A DNA stretch of 64,000 nucleotides from CAYMZZ01 sp047600605 (GCA_047600605.1 JASGKK010000002.1:248001-312000), one strand, 5' to 3'. Shown: positions 1 through 9,428, counted from the first letter of the stretch. Numbers and translations are program-made. The notes: generated from the sequence alone by a model not told the origin.

Positions 1-378
1 CTTTACCGTATAATTGCCCCGGGCCAGGCGGCGCAGATCAACATGCTGCACGCCATTGGCATCGGGTGCGAGTTGCAGTTGCTGATCTCTTTTGGCATCG
101 TAAGCGCAATAAAACCAGGCAGTGCCTGAAATATCACCTGACTGAAATCCTGCGGGGAAACGCAATTGCAGGGAATCGCCTGACTGCTGCAATTCTACCT
201 GCTGTGTAAGCAGGCTGGCCTGGTGTGAGCCATTAATTACATCCTGGTATTTCAATTCACTTTTATAATATTCTTTTTCCACCAGTTCAAAATCAGTGTT
301 CATAGAGCGGTATACCAGGTAACCCATACCACCGATGAAGACGATGAAAGTAAAAAGTAATTTATATCCCCAGTTCAT
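1..378 (-). CDS. ccoH: FixH/CcoH-like cbb3 oxidase assembly protein (C-terminus beyond window)
   Basis: Small membrane protein of the cbb3 oxidase assembly set. It begins MNWGYKLLFTFIVFIGGM, one N-terminal membrane helix with a short cytoplasmic head, then a soluble domain with the FixH-like stretches YYKSELKYQDVI and GNYTVK at the window edge. The frame stays open for 126 codons to base 1, so the stop is outside the window. FixH proteins help copper delivery or assembly of cbb3 oxidase. It starts 20 bases after the ccoG stop and is the last visible gene of the cco operon. The name rests on position and the helix-plus-domain layout, as FixH sequences are poorly conserved. Confidence 0.8.
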   Translation of the reverse strand, partial: MNWGYKLLFTFIVFIGGMGYLVYRSMNTDFELVEKEYYKSELKYQDVINGSHQASLLTQQVELQQSGDSLQLRFPAGFQSGDISGTAWFYCAYDAKRDQQLQLAPDANGVQHVDLRRLARGNYTVK

Positions 379-398
379 AGTTGTATCGTTTTAATCAG

Positions 399-1838
399 TT
401 ATTGTTGACGTTTGCGGAAAGGCCCCATAAAATTGGTGCTGAGTGAGGTGATCTTTTTATCGCCATCATACAGTCCGATTTTCAGCGGAGTCTTGCGGTC
501 TTTGATAAAACTGTTGGGCAGCACAATGAAGAAAGATCCTTTTCCCTGTCCTTCTTTCTGTACCACTATGTCGCGTCCTTCTGCTTCTATAATACGGCCG
601 GGAGCCTCTTCGAGGCGGAGTGTAAGCGGTATTTCATTTACTGTTTTGTTGACGACCTTGATATTGTACAGGTTTGAAATACTGTCGGTACCACGCTCCT
701 GATACGTAATACCGGCAGCACGGATGATAGTGCCATCCACATCCTTGCGGGTAGCCAGCAGGAGACCAAGCAACCCTGTGAGTACTATCAGCATGATCGT
801 ATAAAATTTCATACGGCCGGTATAGCGCAGTTTTTTGCCTTCGGCAATACCATTTTCTGAAGCATAACGGATAAGCCCTTTGGGACGACCGGTTGCTTCC
901 ATCATATGATCGCAGGCATCAATACAGGCAGTACAGCCCACGCATTCCATTTGCGTACCATTGCGGATATCAATGCCGGTAGGACATACTTTCACACACT
1001 GGAAACAATTGATACAATCGCCCAGGTTCAGTTCAGCAGTTTTGTTCTTTTTGTATTTACCACGGGGCTCGCCGCGTTTGTAATCGTAGGCGACCAGCAT
1101 GGAGTTACGGTCGAGTAATACGCTCTGCAGGCGCCCGTACGGACATACTACTGTGCAGGCCTGCTCGCGGAAGTAAGCATATACCCCATAGAATACACCG
1201 GCAAATGCAAGAATGGCTACAAAGCCGCCAAAATGCTTAGTGACTGGTTCGGAAATGATCTGCAGCAACTGATCCATACCAATGATATAGGCCAGAAAAA
1301 AATTGGCAATCACAAATGCCATTGCAAAAAACACCACATGTTTGAATGTTTTTTTGAAGATCTTATTACCCGTCCAGGGAGCAGCCTTGAGCATCTTCTG
1401 TGCAGGCGCATCGCCTTCGATCAGGTACTCTACTTTCCGGAAAAGCATTTCCATGAAAATAGTTTGGGGACAAACCCATCCGCAGAATAAACGGCCAAAT
1501 GCGGCAGTAAACAGAATGATGAAAACAATAAAAGTGATCATGGTAAGACCGAAGATGAAAAAATCCTGCGGCCAGAACACTTTACTGAAGATGATAAACT
1601 TTGCTTCCGGAATATTGAAAAGGAGCAGGGGCCTTCCTTTCACTTTAATGAAGGGGAGGGCAAAGAAGAGGATAAAGAATCCCCAGCTTACCCAGGTGCG
1701 GATGCGGTAAAACTTTCCTTTAGGCTTTTGCGCAAAGATCCATTTGCGTTTTCCTTTAGCATCTACAGTAGCGATCCGGTCCCGGAAAGATTCGTCGCCG
1801 GGACCGGCTGCTTTTGTTGTTGTGTTAGTAGTATCCAT
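399..1838 (-). CDS. ccoG: Cytochrome c oxidase accessory protein CcoG (FixG/RdxA)
   Basis: 479 aa polyferredoxin membrane protein, taken to be the Cu(II) reductase that supplies copper to cbb3 oxidase. Several membrane helices lie between about residues 50 and 220. CGWVCP (119-124) and CTVVCP (228-233) are the conserved membrane-side cysteine pairs. Two 4Fe-4S motifs follow: C275, C278, C281, C285 and C299, C302, C305, C309. One more helix is near residue 345, and the C-terminal 120 residues form the Ig-like FixG domain. Length and order match the family. It lies 43 bases downstream of ccoP in the same operon. Confidence 0.95.
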   Translation of the reverse strand: MDTTNTTTKAAGPGDESFRDRIATVDAKGKRKWIFAQKPKGKFYRIRTWVSWGFFILFFALPFIKVKGRPLLLFNIPEAKFIIFSKVFWPQDFFIFGLTMITFIVFIILFTAAFGRLFCGWVCPQTIFMEMLFRKVEYLIEGDAPAQKMLKAAPWTGNKIFKKTFKHVVFFAMAFVIANFFLAYIIGMDQLLQIISEPVTKHFGGFVAILAFAGVFYGVYAYFREQACTVVCPYGRLQSVLLDRNSMLVAYDYKRGEPRGKYKKNKTAELNLGDCINCFQCVKVCPTGIDIRNGTQMECVGCTACIDACDHMMEATGRPKGLIRYASENGIAEGKKLRYTGRMKFYTIMLIVLTGLLGLLLATRKDVDGTIIRAAGITYQERGTDSISNLYNIKVVNKTVNEIPLTLRLEEAPGRIIEAEGRDIVVQKEGQGKGSFFIVLPNSFIKDRKTPLKIGLYDGDKKITSLSTNFMGPFRKRQQ

Positions 1839-1881
1839 CGTTGGTCGTTTCTAGGTCTGAGCCAATGGGCGGAACAGCTGT

Positions 1882-3066
1882 CTATTTTACCGCCACTTTC
1901 TTATCGGCGCTGTCTGCTACAGGTGCAGCAGGTGCGGCTTCTTCTTTGTAAAGTGTGCCTTGCGCAGCTTTTCCGTTAGGAGGATTGGTGCCATGCAGCG
2001 ATTTTACAAAGCTGGCGAGCTGTGCGATCTCTTTGGGTGAATACACGCTTTGCCAGCTTGCCATACCCTTGCCATCCACACCATATTTAATAGTTCTGAA
2101 AATACTTTTCATATCTCCGCCATGAATCCAGTATTCGTCGGCCAGGTTGGGACCTACCTCACCGGCACCATCTGGTTTGTGACAGGCCGCGCAGGAATTG
2201 ATAAAATGTTTTTTGCCTTCGGCCAGATCAGCAGCATCTGAGAGATAGGTTACATTGTTTTCATTTACCGCCTCACCTTTTTCTTTAAGGAACTCCTGTA
2301 TTTTGGATTCGGCGCGTGCTACCGATTGCTCATATTCCTGTTGGCTCAAGGGAGCAGTTTCGCTTACATGGTAGCGCCACAGGTATACGGCAGAGAAGAT
2401 GATAGTAATGTAAAATCCCCACAGCCACCAGGGTGGCAGACGGTTGTCGAGCTCACGGATACCATCATAGTCATGTCCCAGGTCAATGTCGGCTTCCTGC
2501 TCCACAGGTTTGAACCGGTTGATTTTACTCCACCACGTGAAAGTTGGTTTTTTCACCGCAGCTTCAGCTACTGCGTCGGCAGGGGCGTCCTGTTGTTTTA
2601 CAGACTTGATCAGGAAACGGGTATTGATCAGCAGGGCCAGTATGACAAACAGTTCCAGGAAAATAACAGAAGCCATGATGTAAAAAGTACTTACAGAGAG
2701 GCCTCCAATAGACTGCACGGTATTGGCTGTGTTGCCGCCCGCAGCATCCTGTGCAAACAGCGAAGGGCTGAGCAACATAAACCCGATAACGAGCACTGTA
2801 TTGATATTACTGCTGGTTGATTTTTTTTCTTTCCGCTGCATTTTCCAGTCGGCAGAGCCAATCAGCAGGTTAGCCAGTACGGCAATTACGATCAGCAGCA
2901 AAGCCATCAGGCTGAGCAGGATCAATGCAAGCGGATTGGAAAAAATGGAAGGCTCGGGTGGACCGGCTGCCAGGGCCGGCTTTGCCAGTATGCCGAATGT
3001 GGTGAGCAGCAGCAACACCCGTCCGGCTTTTTTATTTCTCAGTAGCAGTTTATGAATTGTACGCAT
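1882..3066 (-). CDS. ccoP: cbb3-type cytochrome c oxidase subunit III (CcoP/FixP), mono-heme form
   Basis: 394 aa membrane-anchored cytochrome c that passes electrons to the catalytic subunit. Hydrophobic stretches are near 17-34, 46-70, 90-105, 128-150 and 213-231. The FixP_N signature with the run LDNRLPPWWLWGF is at about 207-218. Only one c-type heme motif is seen, CAACH at 292-296, with an axial Met candidate in KGMASW. Proteobacterial CcoP carries two hemes; a single heme is usual in Bacteroidota. The first 110 residues hold two signal-like hydrophobic segments, so this end resembles a second short membrane protein joined in frame. The start lies 11 bases after the ccoQ stop. Confidence 0.93.
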   Translation of the reverse strand: MRTIHKLLLRNKKAGRVLLLLTTFGILAKPALAAGPPEPSIFSNPLALILLSLMALLLIVIAVLANLLIGSADWKMQRKEKKSTSSNINTVLVIGFMLLSPSLFAQDAAGGNTANTVQSIGGLSVSTFYIMASVIFLELFVILALLINTRFLIKSVKQQDAPADAVAEAAVKKPTFTWWSKINRFKPVEQEADIDLGHDYDGIRELDNRLPPWWLWGFYITIIFSAVYLWRYHVSETAPLSQQEYEQSVARAESKIQEFLKEKGEAVNENNVTYLSDAADLAEGKKHFINSCAACHKPDGAGEVGPNLADEYWIHGGDMKSIFRTIKYGVDGKGMASWQSVYSPKEIAQLASFVKSLHGTNPPNGKAAQGTLYKEEAAPAAPVADSADKKVAVK

Positions 3067-3077
3067 AAGAGTCTTTT

Positions 3078-3248
3078 TTAGATTTCTTCTTTGTCTAATG
3101 GTATACGGCTGATCTCATTGATGGTCTTTTTATCGGCCCTGATGACCCAGGTCAGCACAACGAGAAAGAACAGGCCAAATACGGCAAATGAGGTGAGTGC
3201 ATAGATATCTACACCACTGGTCTTTTCGAGATAATTAATGAATTTCAT
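3078..3248 (-). CDS. ccoQ: CcoQ/FixQ-like small subunit of cbb3 oxidase
   Basis: 56 aa protein starting MKFINYLEKTSGVDIYA, with one membrane helix (about residues 17-36, rich in F, L and V) and a charged tail ending LDKEEI. Size, single helix and position between ccoNO and ccoP fit the CcoQ subunit, which stabilises the complex and is not catalytic. It lies 17 bases after the ccoNO stop and 11 bases before ccoP. The name rests mainly on synteny because the family is short and variable. Confidence 0.8.
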   Translation of the reverse strand: MKFINYLEKTSGVDIYALTSFAVFGLFFLVVLTWVIRADKKTINEISRIPLDKEEI

Positions 3249-3265
3249 GATTGCTGCTTTTGGGG

Positions 3266-5401
3266 TTATTTAAGTTCCGCTACAGGAGCAGGTTTGGGGG
3301 CCAGTTTAATATCGGTACCGATCCGCTGCAGATAGGCAATGAGTGCAATGATCTCCACATTGCTGATGGTTTCTATCTTGTCTTTTTGAAGGTTGTTGGC
3401 AATAGCATCGGCCTGCTGCATCAGATCGCGGTTGGCCTGTTTGTCGTACCCTTCGGGATAAGGCACACCCAGTGTCTGCATGGCCCGTATTTTAGGGCCA
3501 GTGCTGGCTGTATTGATCTTGCGGTCAAGCAGCCAGGGATAGGCCGGCATGATAGATCCGGGCGACATAGAGCGTGGATCATACATGTGATTGTAATGCC
3601 AGCTATCGGTTTGTTTACCCCCTTCGCGGGCCAGATCGGGACCGGTACGCTTACTACCCCACTGAAACGGGTGATCATATACAAACTCACCGGCTTTGGA
3701 GTATTCACCATACCGTGCCACCTCATCGCGGAAAGGACGCACCATTTGTGAGTGACAGGTATAACAACCTTCCCGTACATAGATATCGCGGCCATGCAGT
3801 TCAAGCGGTGTATAAGGCTTTACACTGGCAATGGTGGGAATATTTGATTTGACCAGGAAAGTGGGAATCATTTCTATTACACCACCGATACCCACTACGA
3901 TCAGGCTCAGGACGAGCATGGTCACGGGCTTTCTTTCTATAATACGGTGCCAGTATTCTTTACCATGGCTTTTTACTTTGGCCAGCGGAGCAGCTTCTGC
4001 TTCTTCGTTGGAAATAAATTTACCCTGGCGTACAGTTTTATAGATATTATAAGCCATCAGCAGGGCTCCCACCAGGTAAAGGGCGCCACCCACGCTGCGG
4101 GTAATGTACATCGGGATGATATTGGTCACAGTTTCCAGGAACTGGAATTTGAGCTGACCTTCTTCTGTAAATGACTTCCACATCAGGCTTTGTGTAAAAC
4201 CGGCCCAGTACAGGGGTACTGCATACAGAATGATACCGATTGTACCCAGCCAGAAGTGATTGGTGGCCAGTTTCTTTGAATACAGGGTTGTACCCCACAT
4301 ACGTGGTACCAGGTAGTAGATCATGGCAAATGCCATAAAACCGTTCCAGCCCAGCCCGCCAATATGCACGTGTGCAATGGTCCAGTCGCTGAAGTGCGAG
4401 ATAGCATTGATATTTTTCAGGCTCAGCAGTGGTCCCTCCAGTGTGGCCATACCATAACAGGTAATGGCAACCACCATAAATTTCAGTACAGGATCTTCAC
4501 GTACTTTATCCCATGCGCCGCGTAAGGTAAACAGGCCATTGAGCATACCGCCCCAGGAGGGGAAGATCAGCATCAGGCTGAATACAGTGCCCAGTGACTG
4601 AGCCCAGTCGGGCAATGAAGTATAAAGCAGGTGGTGAGGTCCGGCCCAGATATAAATAAATATAAGCGCCCAGAAGTGAATGATGGAAAGGCGATAGGAA
4701 TAAACAGGACGGTTAGCTGCCTTGGGCAGGAAGTAATACATCAGACCCAGGATTGGGGTGGTAAGGAAGAAGGCCACCGCATTGTGACCATACCACCACT
4801 GTACCAGCGCATCCTGCACACCCGCATACCAGCTGTAGCTTTTCATGAAAGACACAGGGATCTCAATCGAGTTTACGATATGCAGCATGGCTACCGTAAC
4901 CCAGGTAGCAATATAAAACCAGATAGCCACATACAGGTGACGTTCGCGGCGTTTGATGATAGTACCAAACATATTGATACCAAAAACAACCCAGATCAGT
5001 GTAATGGCAATATTGATCGGCCACTCCAGCTCCGCATATTCTTTACCGGTAGTGAAACCCATAAGCAGCGTGATGGCTGCAGAGGCAATAATAAGCTGCC
5101 AGCCCCAGAAGTGAATCCAGCTCAGCTTATCACTGAACATACGTGTCTTACAGAGGCGCTGCAATGAATAATAGACCCCCGTAAAAATACAGTTGCCTAC
5201 AAAGGCAAAAATAATGGCATTGGTATGCACAGGTCTAAGCCGGCCAAAAGTGGTAGCAGCCAGGTTGAAACTGCTGGCCGGATAATAGATCTGAATGGCC
5301 GCCCAAAGCCCTGCCAGCATACCCACTATGCCAAATACAAGGGTGGCATAGGCAAACGCACGCACGATCTTGTTATCATAATAAAATTTCTCTACTTGCA
5401 T
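3266..5401 (-). CDS. ccoN: Fused cbb3 cytochrome c oxidase subunits I and II (CcoN-CcoO)
   Basis: 711 aa. Residues 1-460 are the twelve-helix CcoN subunit. Candidate heme and CuB ligands are H59 (RPVHTN), H206 (WWYGHNAV), H256-H257 (GPHHLL) and H344/H346 (IAHVHIGG). A linker (about 461-485) leads to CcoO: one anchoring helix (492-512) and a c-type heme motif CYTCH at 546-550 within the conserved CYTCHSQMVRPF. The protein reduces oxygen at high affinity and pumps protons in the inner membrane. CcoN and CcoO are separate in Proteobacteria; this fusion is known in Bacteroidota. It starts 19 bases downstream of ccoS. Confidence 0.96.
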   Translation of the reverse strand: MQVEKFYYDNKIVRAFAYATLVFGIVGMLAGLWAAIQIYYPASSFNLAATTFGRLRPVHTNAIIFAFVGNCIFTGVYYSLQRLCKTRMFSDKLSWIHFWGWQLIIASAAITLLMGFTTGKEYAELEWPINIAITLIWVVFGINMFGTIIKRRERHLYVAIWFYIATWVTVAMLHIVNSIEIPVSFMKSYSWYAGVQDALVQWWYGHNAVAFFLTTPILGLMYYFLPKAANRPVYSYRLSIIHFWALIFIYIWAGPHHLLYTSLPDWAQSLGTVFSLMLIFPSWGGMLNGLFTLRGAWDKVREDPVLKFMVVAITCYGMATLEGPLLSLKNINAISHFSDWTIAHVHIGGLGWNGFMAFAMIYYLVPRMWGTTLYSKKLATNHFWLGTIGIILYAVPLYWAGFTQSLMWKSFTEEGQLKFQFLETVTNIIPMYITRSVGGALYLVGALLMAYNIYKTVRQGKFISNEEAEAAPLAKVKSHGKEYWHRIIERKPVTMLVLSLIVVGIGGVIEMIPTFLVKSNIPTIASVKPYTPLELHGRDIYVREGCYTCHSQMVRPFRDEVARYGEYSKAGEFVYDHPFQWGSKRTGPDLAREGGKQTDSWHYNHMYDPRSMSPGSIMPAYPWLLDRKINTASTGPKIRAMQTLGVPYPEGYDKQANRDLMQQADAIANNLQKDKIETISNVEIIALIAYLQRIGTDIKLAPKPAPVAELK

Positions 5402-5420
5402 AAGCTGGATTGTTTAAACA

Positions 5421-5582
5421 TTATATTGTTTTGGTGGAAGACGGTTTGTCGTCAAACAGGATTCGCGAAGAGGGGGAATAATCATCTTCGAACTGGCCGG
5501 AACGTACGCCCCATAAAAAGGCGACCAGAAACAGGGCGGCTACGGATAAGCTGGCGATCAGCAGTATGATAATCACACTCAT
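5421..5582 (-). CDS. ccoS: cbb3 oxidase maturation protein CcoS
   Basis: 53 aa: MSVIIILLIASLSVAALFL is the single N-terminal helix, followed by the family motif AFLWGVRSGQFEDDYSP and a short polar tail. CcoS is needed to insert the heme and copper cofactors into the cbb3 catalytic subunit. The Met start agrees with the family's MSV/MEI-type start. It lies between ccoI and ccoNO; the 122-base gap to ccoI carries an Fnr-like dyad, so a second operon promoter here is likely. Confidence 0.92.
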   Translation of the reverse strand: MSVIIILLIASLSVAALFLVAFLWGVRSGQFEDDYSPSSRILFDDKPSSTKTI

Positions 5583-5658
5583 AAATGGAAGTATTGGAAT
5601 CGGCGGTAAAATTATCTGTGCGTCAACGGGAAGGTTCTAACCCCTGTCAGCCCGGTAC

Positions 5659-5672
5659 CTGATTTTTGTCAG
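5659..5672. promoter_or_regulatory. Fnr/Crp-like dyad CTGA-N6-TCAG upstream of ccoS-ccoNO
   Basis: Perfect 4+4 inverted repeat with a 6-base centre, giving TGA-N6-TCA, the same arm spacing as the Fnr consensus TTGAT-N4-ATCAA. It lies 77 bases before the ccoS start in the ccoI-ccoS gap. A TGA-N6-TCA match is expected by chance about once per 4 kb, so location is the main support. The adjacent receiver-Crp/Fnr regulator (8244-9305) is the natural candidate protein. Confidence 0.45.
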
Positions 5673-5704
5673 ATTTACGTCATGAGCTTTGCCCATCGGT
5701 ATGA

Positions 5705-8101
5705 TCAGAGCTTGAACCAGCGGGCCAGCAGGTTGCTGCTGCCAAAAGTGAGGAGCACAATACTAAGGGAACTGCTGGGCATCAGAATGGCCGCTATCAG
5801 GGGCGACAGATTGCCCTGCACGGCAAAGTATAAGCCGATAATGTTATAGACGATAGAAAGCACAAAACTGGCGATCACGATGCGCTTATTGGCCCTGCAC
5901 AGACGCATAAACCGGTGAAGCAACGGCAGGCTGCGGGCCTCAATAATGGCATCACTGGCCGGGGTAAAATTGTTGGTCTGTTCAGAAACCGCCAGTCCTA
6001 CATCGCTTTGCTTCAATGCACCGGCATCATTCAGCCCGTCTCCGATCATCATTACCTGGCGTCCTGCTTTTTGCAACTGCTCTATATAATGCAGTTTATC
6101 TTCCGGCTGCTGACCAAACAGCAATTGGGTGTCGGTTCCCAGGAGTTGACGCAGATTGCCGCGTTCAGCATCATTGTCGCCGGAGAGAACAGACAGCCGG
6201 TAATGTGGCTTCAGCTCTTTTGCGAGTGCCGGCACAGAAGCGCGGTAGTGGTTGCGAAACAGGAAATAGCCTTTTACTTCTTCATCAATACTCAGGTATA
6301 CCCGGGTACCGCTACCGGGCACATCCAGCCCGGTCACAAAACGGGCCGAACCCAGTTTCAGCCGTTTGCCATTAACGATACCGGAAATACCCCGACCCGG
6401 TAATTCCCGGAAAGTTTCGGCATATGCCGGCATACTATTATTGGTCTGCGCCAGCGAACGGCTAAGCGGGTGAGTGGAGTTGGACGCCAGGGCTGCCACC
6501 AGGCCGCGCTCATTGTCGGTCAGTGCAATCCCTTCAAAAATGATATCCTGCTCATGCGGAGAAGTAAGCGTACCTGTTTTATCAAAAACGATCTGATCAA
6601 TATCGGCAATGGTTTCAATGGTGGCCGCATTGCGCAGATAAAGCCCGTTGCGGCTCAGGATACGGAGCACATTCCCATTGGTAAATGTGTTGGACAGCAA
6701 CAGGGCGCAGGGACAGGCAATGATAAAAATGGAAGTAACGGCCGGCCATACGCGACTGCTGTCGGCAAAATACCAGTAAGTAGCCGTTGCGGCTGCAATG
6801 CTGAAAACGATATAGGTGAAATAACGACTCAGCAGATCTACAAAAGAATGTGTTTCTTTTTTGGGTTCTTTGGTAAAAGTATCGCGGTTCCAGAGCCGGG
6901 TCAGATAACTCTGTGCCACTTCTTTTACTACCAGTACTTCAATGCTGCCCCCCGTCTGTTTACCGCCGGCATATACCAGTTCGCCCATCTCGCGGGCCAC
7001 CGGTACCGACTCACCGGTTACAAAGCTGTAATCAATAAAAGCCTTGCCGCGGGTAAGAATCCCATCGGCGGGTATGAGCTCTTCATTATGTATGACGAGG
7101 GTATCGCCGTTACGGATATCGGGCAGGGTAGTGGGTACTTCTGCCCCGTCTTTGCGCACAGACACGGCAACAGGGAAATAAGAGGTATAATCCCGTTCAA
7201 ACGATAACTGACGATAGGTTTTATCCTGTAAAATGCGTCCTGCCAGCATAAAGAATACAATACCGGTCATACTGTCAAAATAACCGCCGCCGGTACCGCT
7301 GATCACTTCATGAGCACTGCGTACAAATGTGATAATAACAGCCAGGGCAATAGGAGCATCTATATTGAGGTAGCGGTGCCGCAGGCTTTTCCAGGACGAT
7401 TCATAAAAAGGCAATGCAGAGTACAGCAACACAGGCAGGGCGAGGGCAAAGTTGATCCAGCGGAAAATACCCCGCAGTGCCTCTTCTGAGGCATCCACGC
7501 CCAGGTACTCCGGAAAACTGAGCAGCATAATATTGCCGAAGCAGAAACCGGCAATACCCAATTGATAAACAAGACTTTTATCGATCGATGGGCGCTTTTG
7601 TTTCAGGTCATTAAGGCTGATATAGGGCTCATAGCCTATGCTGGTCAGCAACTCTGCGCCCTCACGCAGTGAGCACAGACGCGGATTGAGTACCAGGTCA
7701 ATTTCCTTGCGGGCAAAATTTACCCTGGTCGAGATCACGCCAGGGTTGATGCGATGCAGGTTTTCGAGCAGGTAAAGGCAGGAGCTGCAATGCATCTGGG
7801 GCAGGTAAAATGTAGTATGTAGCTGCTGATCATCCAGATAGCTCACCAGTGCGGCCTTCACCTTATCTTCTTCCAGAAAGGCAAACTTATCGCGCCGTAC
7901 CTGTATGCGTTGATTGATACCCGGGTTGGCATTCAGGTCGTAATAGGTACACAGGTCATTTTGCTGAAGCAACTGATAAACCATCCGGCAGCCTTCACAG
8001 CAAAAAGGTTTCTCCTCCAGCTTGAAACGCGTGGTCACGCAAGGCTCTCCGCAATGGTAGCAAACGGTGGCGACAGGGCTGGCAGTGGATGAAACAGGCA
8101 T
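5705..8101 (-). CDS. ccoI: CcoI/FixI-type heavy-metal (copper) transporting P1B ATPase
   Basis: 798 aa. The Cys-rich N-terminus has CYHCGEPC (14-21) and CCEGC (34-38), typical of the FixI group. A heavy-metal domain with MHCSSC follows at 103-108, then membrane helices, the phosphatase loop TGES (362-365), the metal-binding CPC (463-465), the phosphorylated Asp of DKTGTLT (from 507) and the hinge motif GDGLND. It is expected to move Cu(I) across the inner membrane for cbb3 assembly. It is the first gene of the cco operon and diverges from the regulator at 8244 across 142 bases. Confidence 0.94.
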   Translation of the reverse strand: MPVSSTASPVATVCYHCGEPCVTTRFKLEEKPFCCEGCRMVYQLLQQNDLCTYYDLNANPGINQRIQVRRDKFAFLEEDKVKAALVSYLDDQQLHTTFYLPQMHCSSCLYLLENLHRINPGVISTRVNFARKEIDLVLNPRLCSLREGAELLTSIGYEPYISLNDLKQKRPSIDKSLVYQLGIAGFCFGNIMLLSFPEYLGVDASEEALRGIFRWINFALALPVLLYSALPFYESSWKSLRHRYLNIDAPIALAVIITFVRSAHEVISGTGGGYFDSMTGIVFFMLAGRILQDKTYRQLSFERDYTSYFPVAVSVRKDGAEVPTTLPDIRNGDTLVIHNEELIPADGILTRGKAFIDYSFVTGESVPVAREMGELVYAGGKQTGGSIEVLVVKEVAQSYLTRLWNRDTFTKEPKKETHSFVDLLSRYFTYIVFSIAAATATYWYFADSSRVWPAVTSIFIIACPCALLLSNTFTNGNVLRILSRNGLYLRNAATIETIADIDQIVFDKTGTLTSPHEQDIIFEGIALTDNERGLVAALASNSTHPLSRSLAQTNNSMPAYAETFRELPGRGISGIVNGKRLKLGSARFVTGLDVPGSGTRVYLSIDEEVKGYFLFRNHYRASVPALAKELKPHYRLSVLSGDNDAERGNLRQLLGTDTQLLFGQQPEDKLHYIEQLQKAGRQVMMIGDGLNDAGALKQSDVGLAVSEQTNNFTPASDAIIEARSLPLLHRFMRLCRANKRIVIASFVLSIVYNIIGLYFAVQGNLSPLIAAILMPSSSLSIVLLTFGSSNLLARWFKL

Positions 8102-8174
8102 AGGATTCCCAATTAATGCGGCTAAAGTAGCCCCGAGCCATCCGGCAGCAATTGAGCAAATTCAGGAAAAAGAA

Positions 8175-8186
8175 TGATTATGATCA
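8175..8186. promoter_or_regulatory. Fnr-like site TGAT-N4-ATCA in the ccoI/regulator divergent gap
   Basis: TGAT-TATG-ATCA matches the inner eight positions of the Fnr consensus TTGAT-N4-ATCAA; only the outermost base on each side differs. It lies 74 bases before the ccoI start and 58 bases before the regulator start, so it could serve both. Chance occurrence is possible, but the match is better than at 5659 and the position is apt for oxygen- or redox-linked control of a microaerobic oxidase. Confidence 0.5.
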
Positions 8187-8243
8187 CCCCGGCTATTTTG
8201 TAAATTGCGGCCTATTATTGGTTAACCCCCCACCTGCACGCTT

Positions 8244-9305
8244 ATGTCTCAACGCACAATCCTTATCATTGACGACAACGACGATATCCGGGAAAATACA
8301 GCTGAGATCCTTTCTTTTGGAGGCTATCGCACTATTACGGCCGAAAACGGTAAGAAAGGAATAGAAGTAGCGGTCCGCGAAAAACCCGACCTGATCGTGT
8401 GTGATATCATGATGCCCGAGCTGGATGGCTACGGTGTACTGCACCTGCTGCGAAAAAACCCCGAAACAGAAGATATCCCTCTTATCTTTCTGACCGCCAA
8501 GGCCGAGCGTAGTGATCTGCGCAAAGGAATGGAAATGGGCGCCGATGACTACGTGACCAAACCTTTTGAAGAGGTAGAACTCATGAATGCCATTGAATCG
8601 AGACTACAGAAATACGATGTATTGCATAAAAAATATGCGAGCAACAGTAAAGGTCTTACCGAACTGACCAACGACCTGCGGACTTCCGGTATGCTGCAAT
8701 TCCGGCTGGAGGATTATAATACGGAATTGTATTCCAAAAAGCAGGTGATCTATGGAGAAGGCAAACGCCCCCGTTTCCTCTATTATATTGTGAAAGGGAA
8801 AGTAAAAGGGTTTAAAACGCACGAAGACGGTAAAGAATATATTACCGATCTGTACAGCGACGGAGATTATATCGGCTACCCCGCATTGATTGAAGAAAAA
8901 AATTATGATGATACAGCGGTGGCACTCGAAGAGACAGAGATCATACAGGTACCGCGGGAAGATTTTCAGAATATTGTGTACAGCGATATTAATATCGCCT
9001 CCAAGTTTATCCGCATCATTACACAAAACGTAAAAGAGAAAGAAGAGCGGCTACTGAGCCTTGCCTATAGTTCATTGCGCAAACGTGTGGCAAAAGCGCT
9101 GGTGGATATACATGGCAAATTCAATGATCCCGGTCAGAACAACCCTATCGAGATCAGCCGGGAAGATATTGCCCATTATGTAGGCACTGCTACCGAATCA
9201 CTGATCCGCACACTGAGCGATTTTAAATCGGAAAAACTGATTGAGATAAAAGAAGGGAAGATCAGTATCAGTAATCTGGATAAGCTGAAGAATCTGCTGT
9301 ATTGA
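8244..9305 (+). CDS. Response-regulator receiver fused to a Crp/Fnr-type DNA-binding protein
   Basis: 353 aa. Residues 1-125 are a CheY-like receiver: acidic pocket DDNDD (10-14), phospho-acceptor D54 in CDIMMPE, T84 and K106. Residues about 145-265 form a cyclic-nucleotide-binding-like beta roll (SDGDYIGYPALI region), and 270-350 a Crp-type winged helix (EISREDIAHYVGTATESLIR). The only cysteine is C53, beside the phospho-site, so it cannot bind an Fnr 4Fe-4S cluster; phosphorylation and/or a ligand would be the signal. No histidine kinase gene is adjacent. It probably controls the divergent cco operon and itself. Confidence 0.88.
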   Translation: MSQRTILIIDDNDDIRENTAEILSFGGYRTITAENGKKGIEVAVREKPDLIVCDIMMPELDGYGVLHLLRKNPETEDIPLIFLTAKAERSDLRKGMEMGADDYVTKPFEEVELMNAIESRLQKYDVLHKKYASNSKGLTELTNDLRTSGMLQFRLEDYNTELYSKKQVIYGEGKRPRFLYYIVKGKVKGFKTHEDGKEYITDLYSDGDYIGYPALIEEKNYDDTAVALEETEIIQVPREDFQNIVYSDINIASKFIRIITQNVKEKEERLLSLAYSSLRKRVAKALVDIHGKFNDPGQNNPIEISREDIAHYVGTATESLIRTLSDFKSEKLIEIKEGKISISNLDKLKNLLY

Positions 9306-9428
9306 GTGACTGGTGGTCAGTGACCGGCATTAGATCGCCCAGGCTCTTACAATAGGTTAAGGCTGTAAGGGTTTTAAAGTATAAAAGTTCTCTTCTGCCG
9401 ACCGGAGCTTAAGCCCGGCCACAGACTA

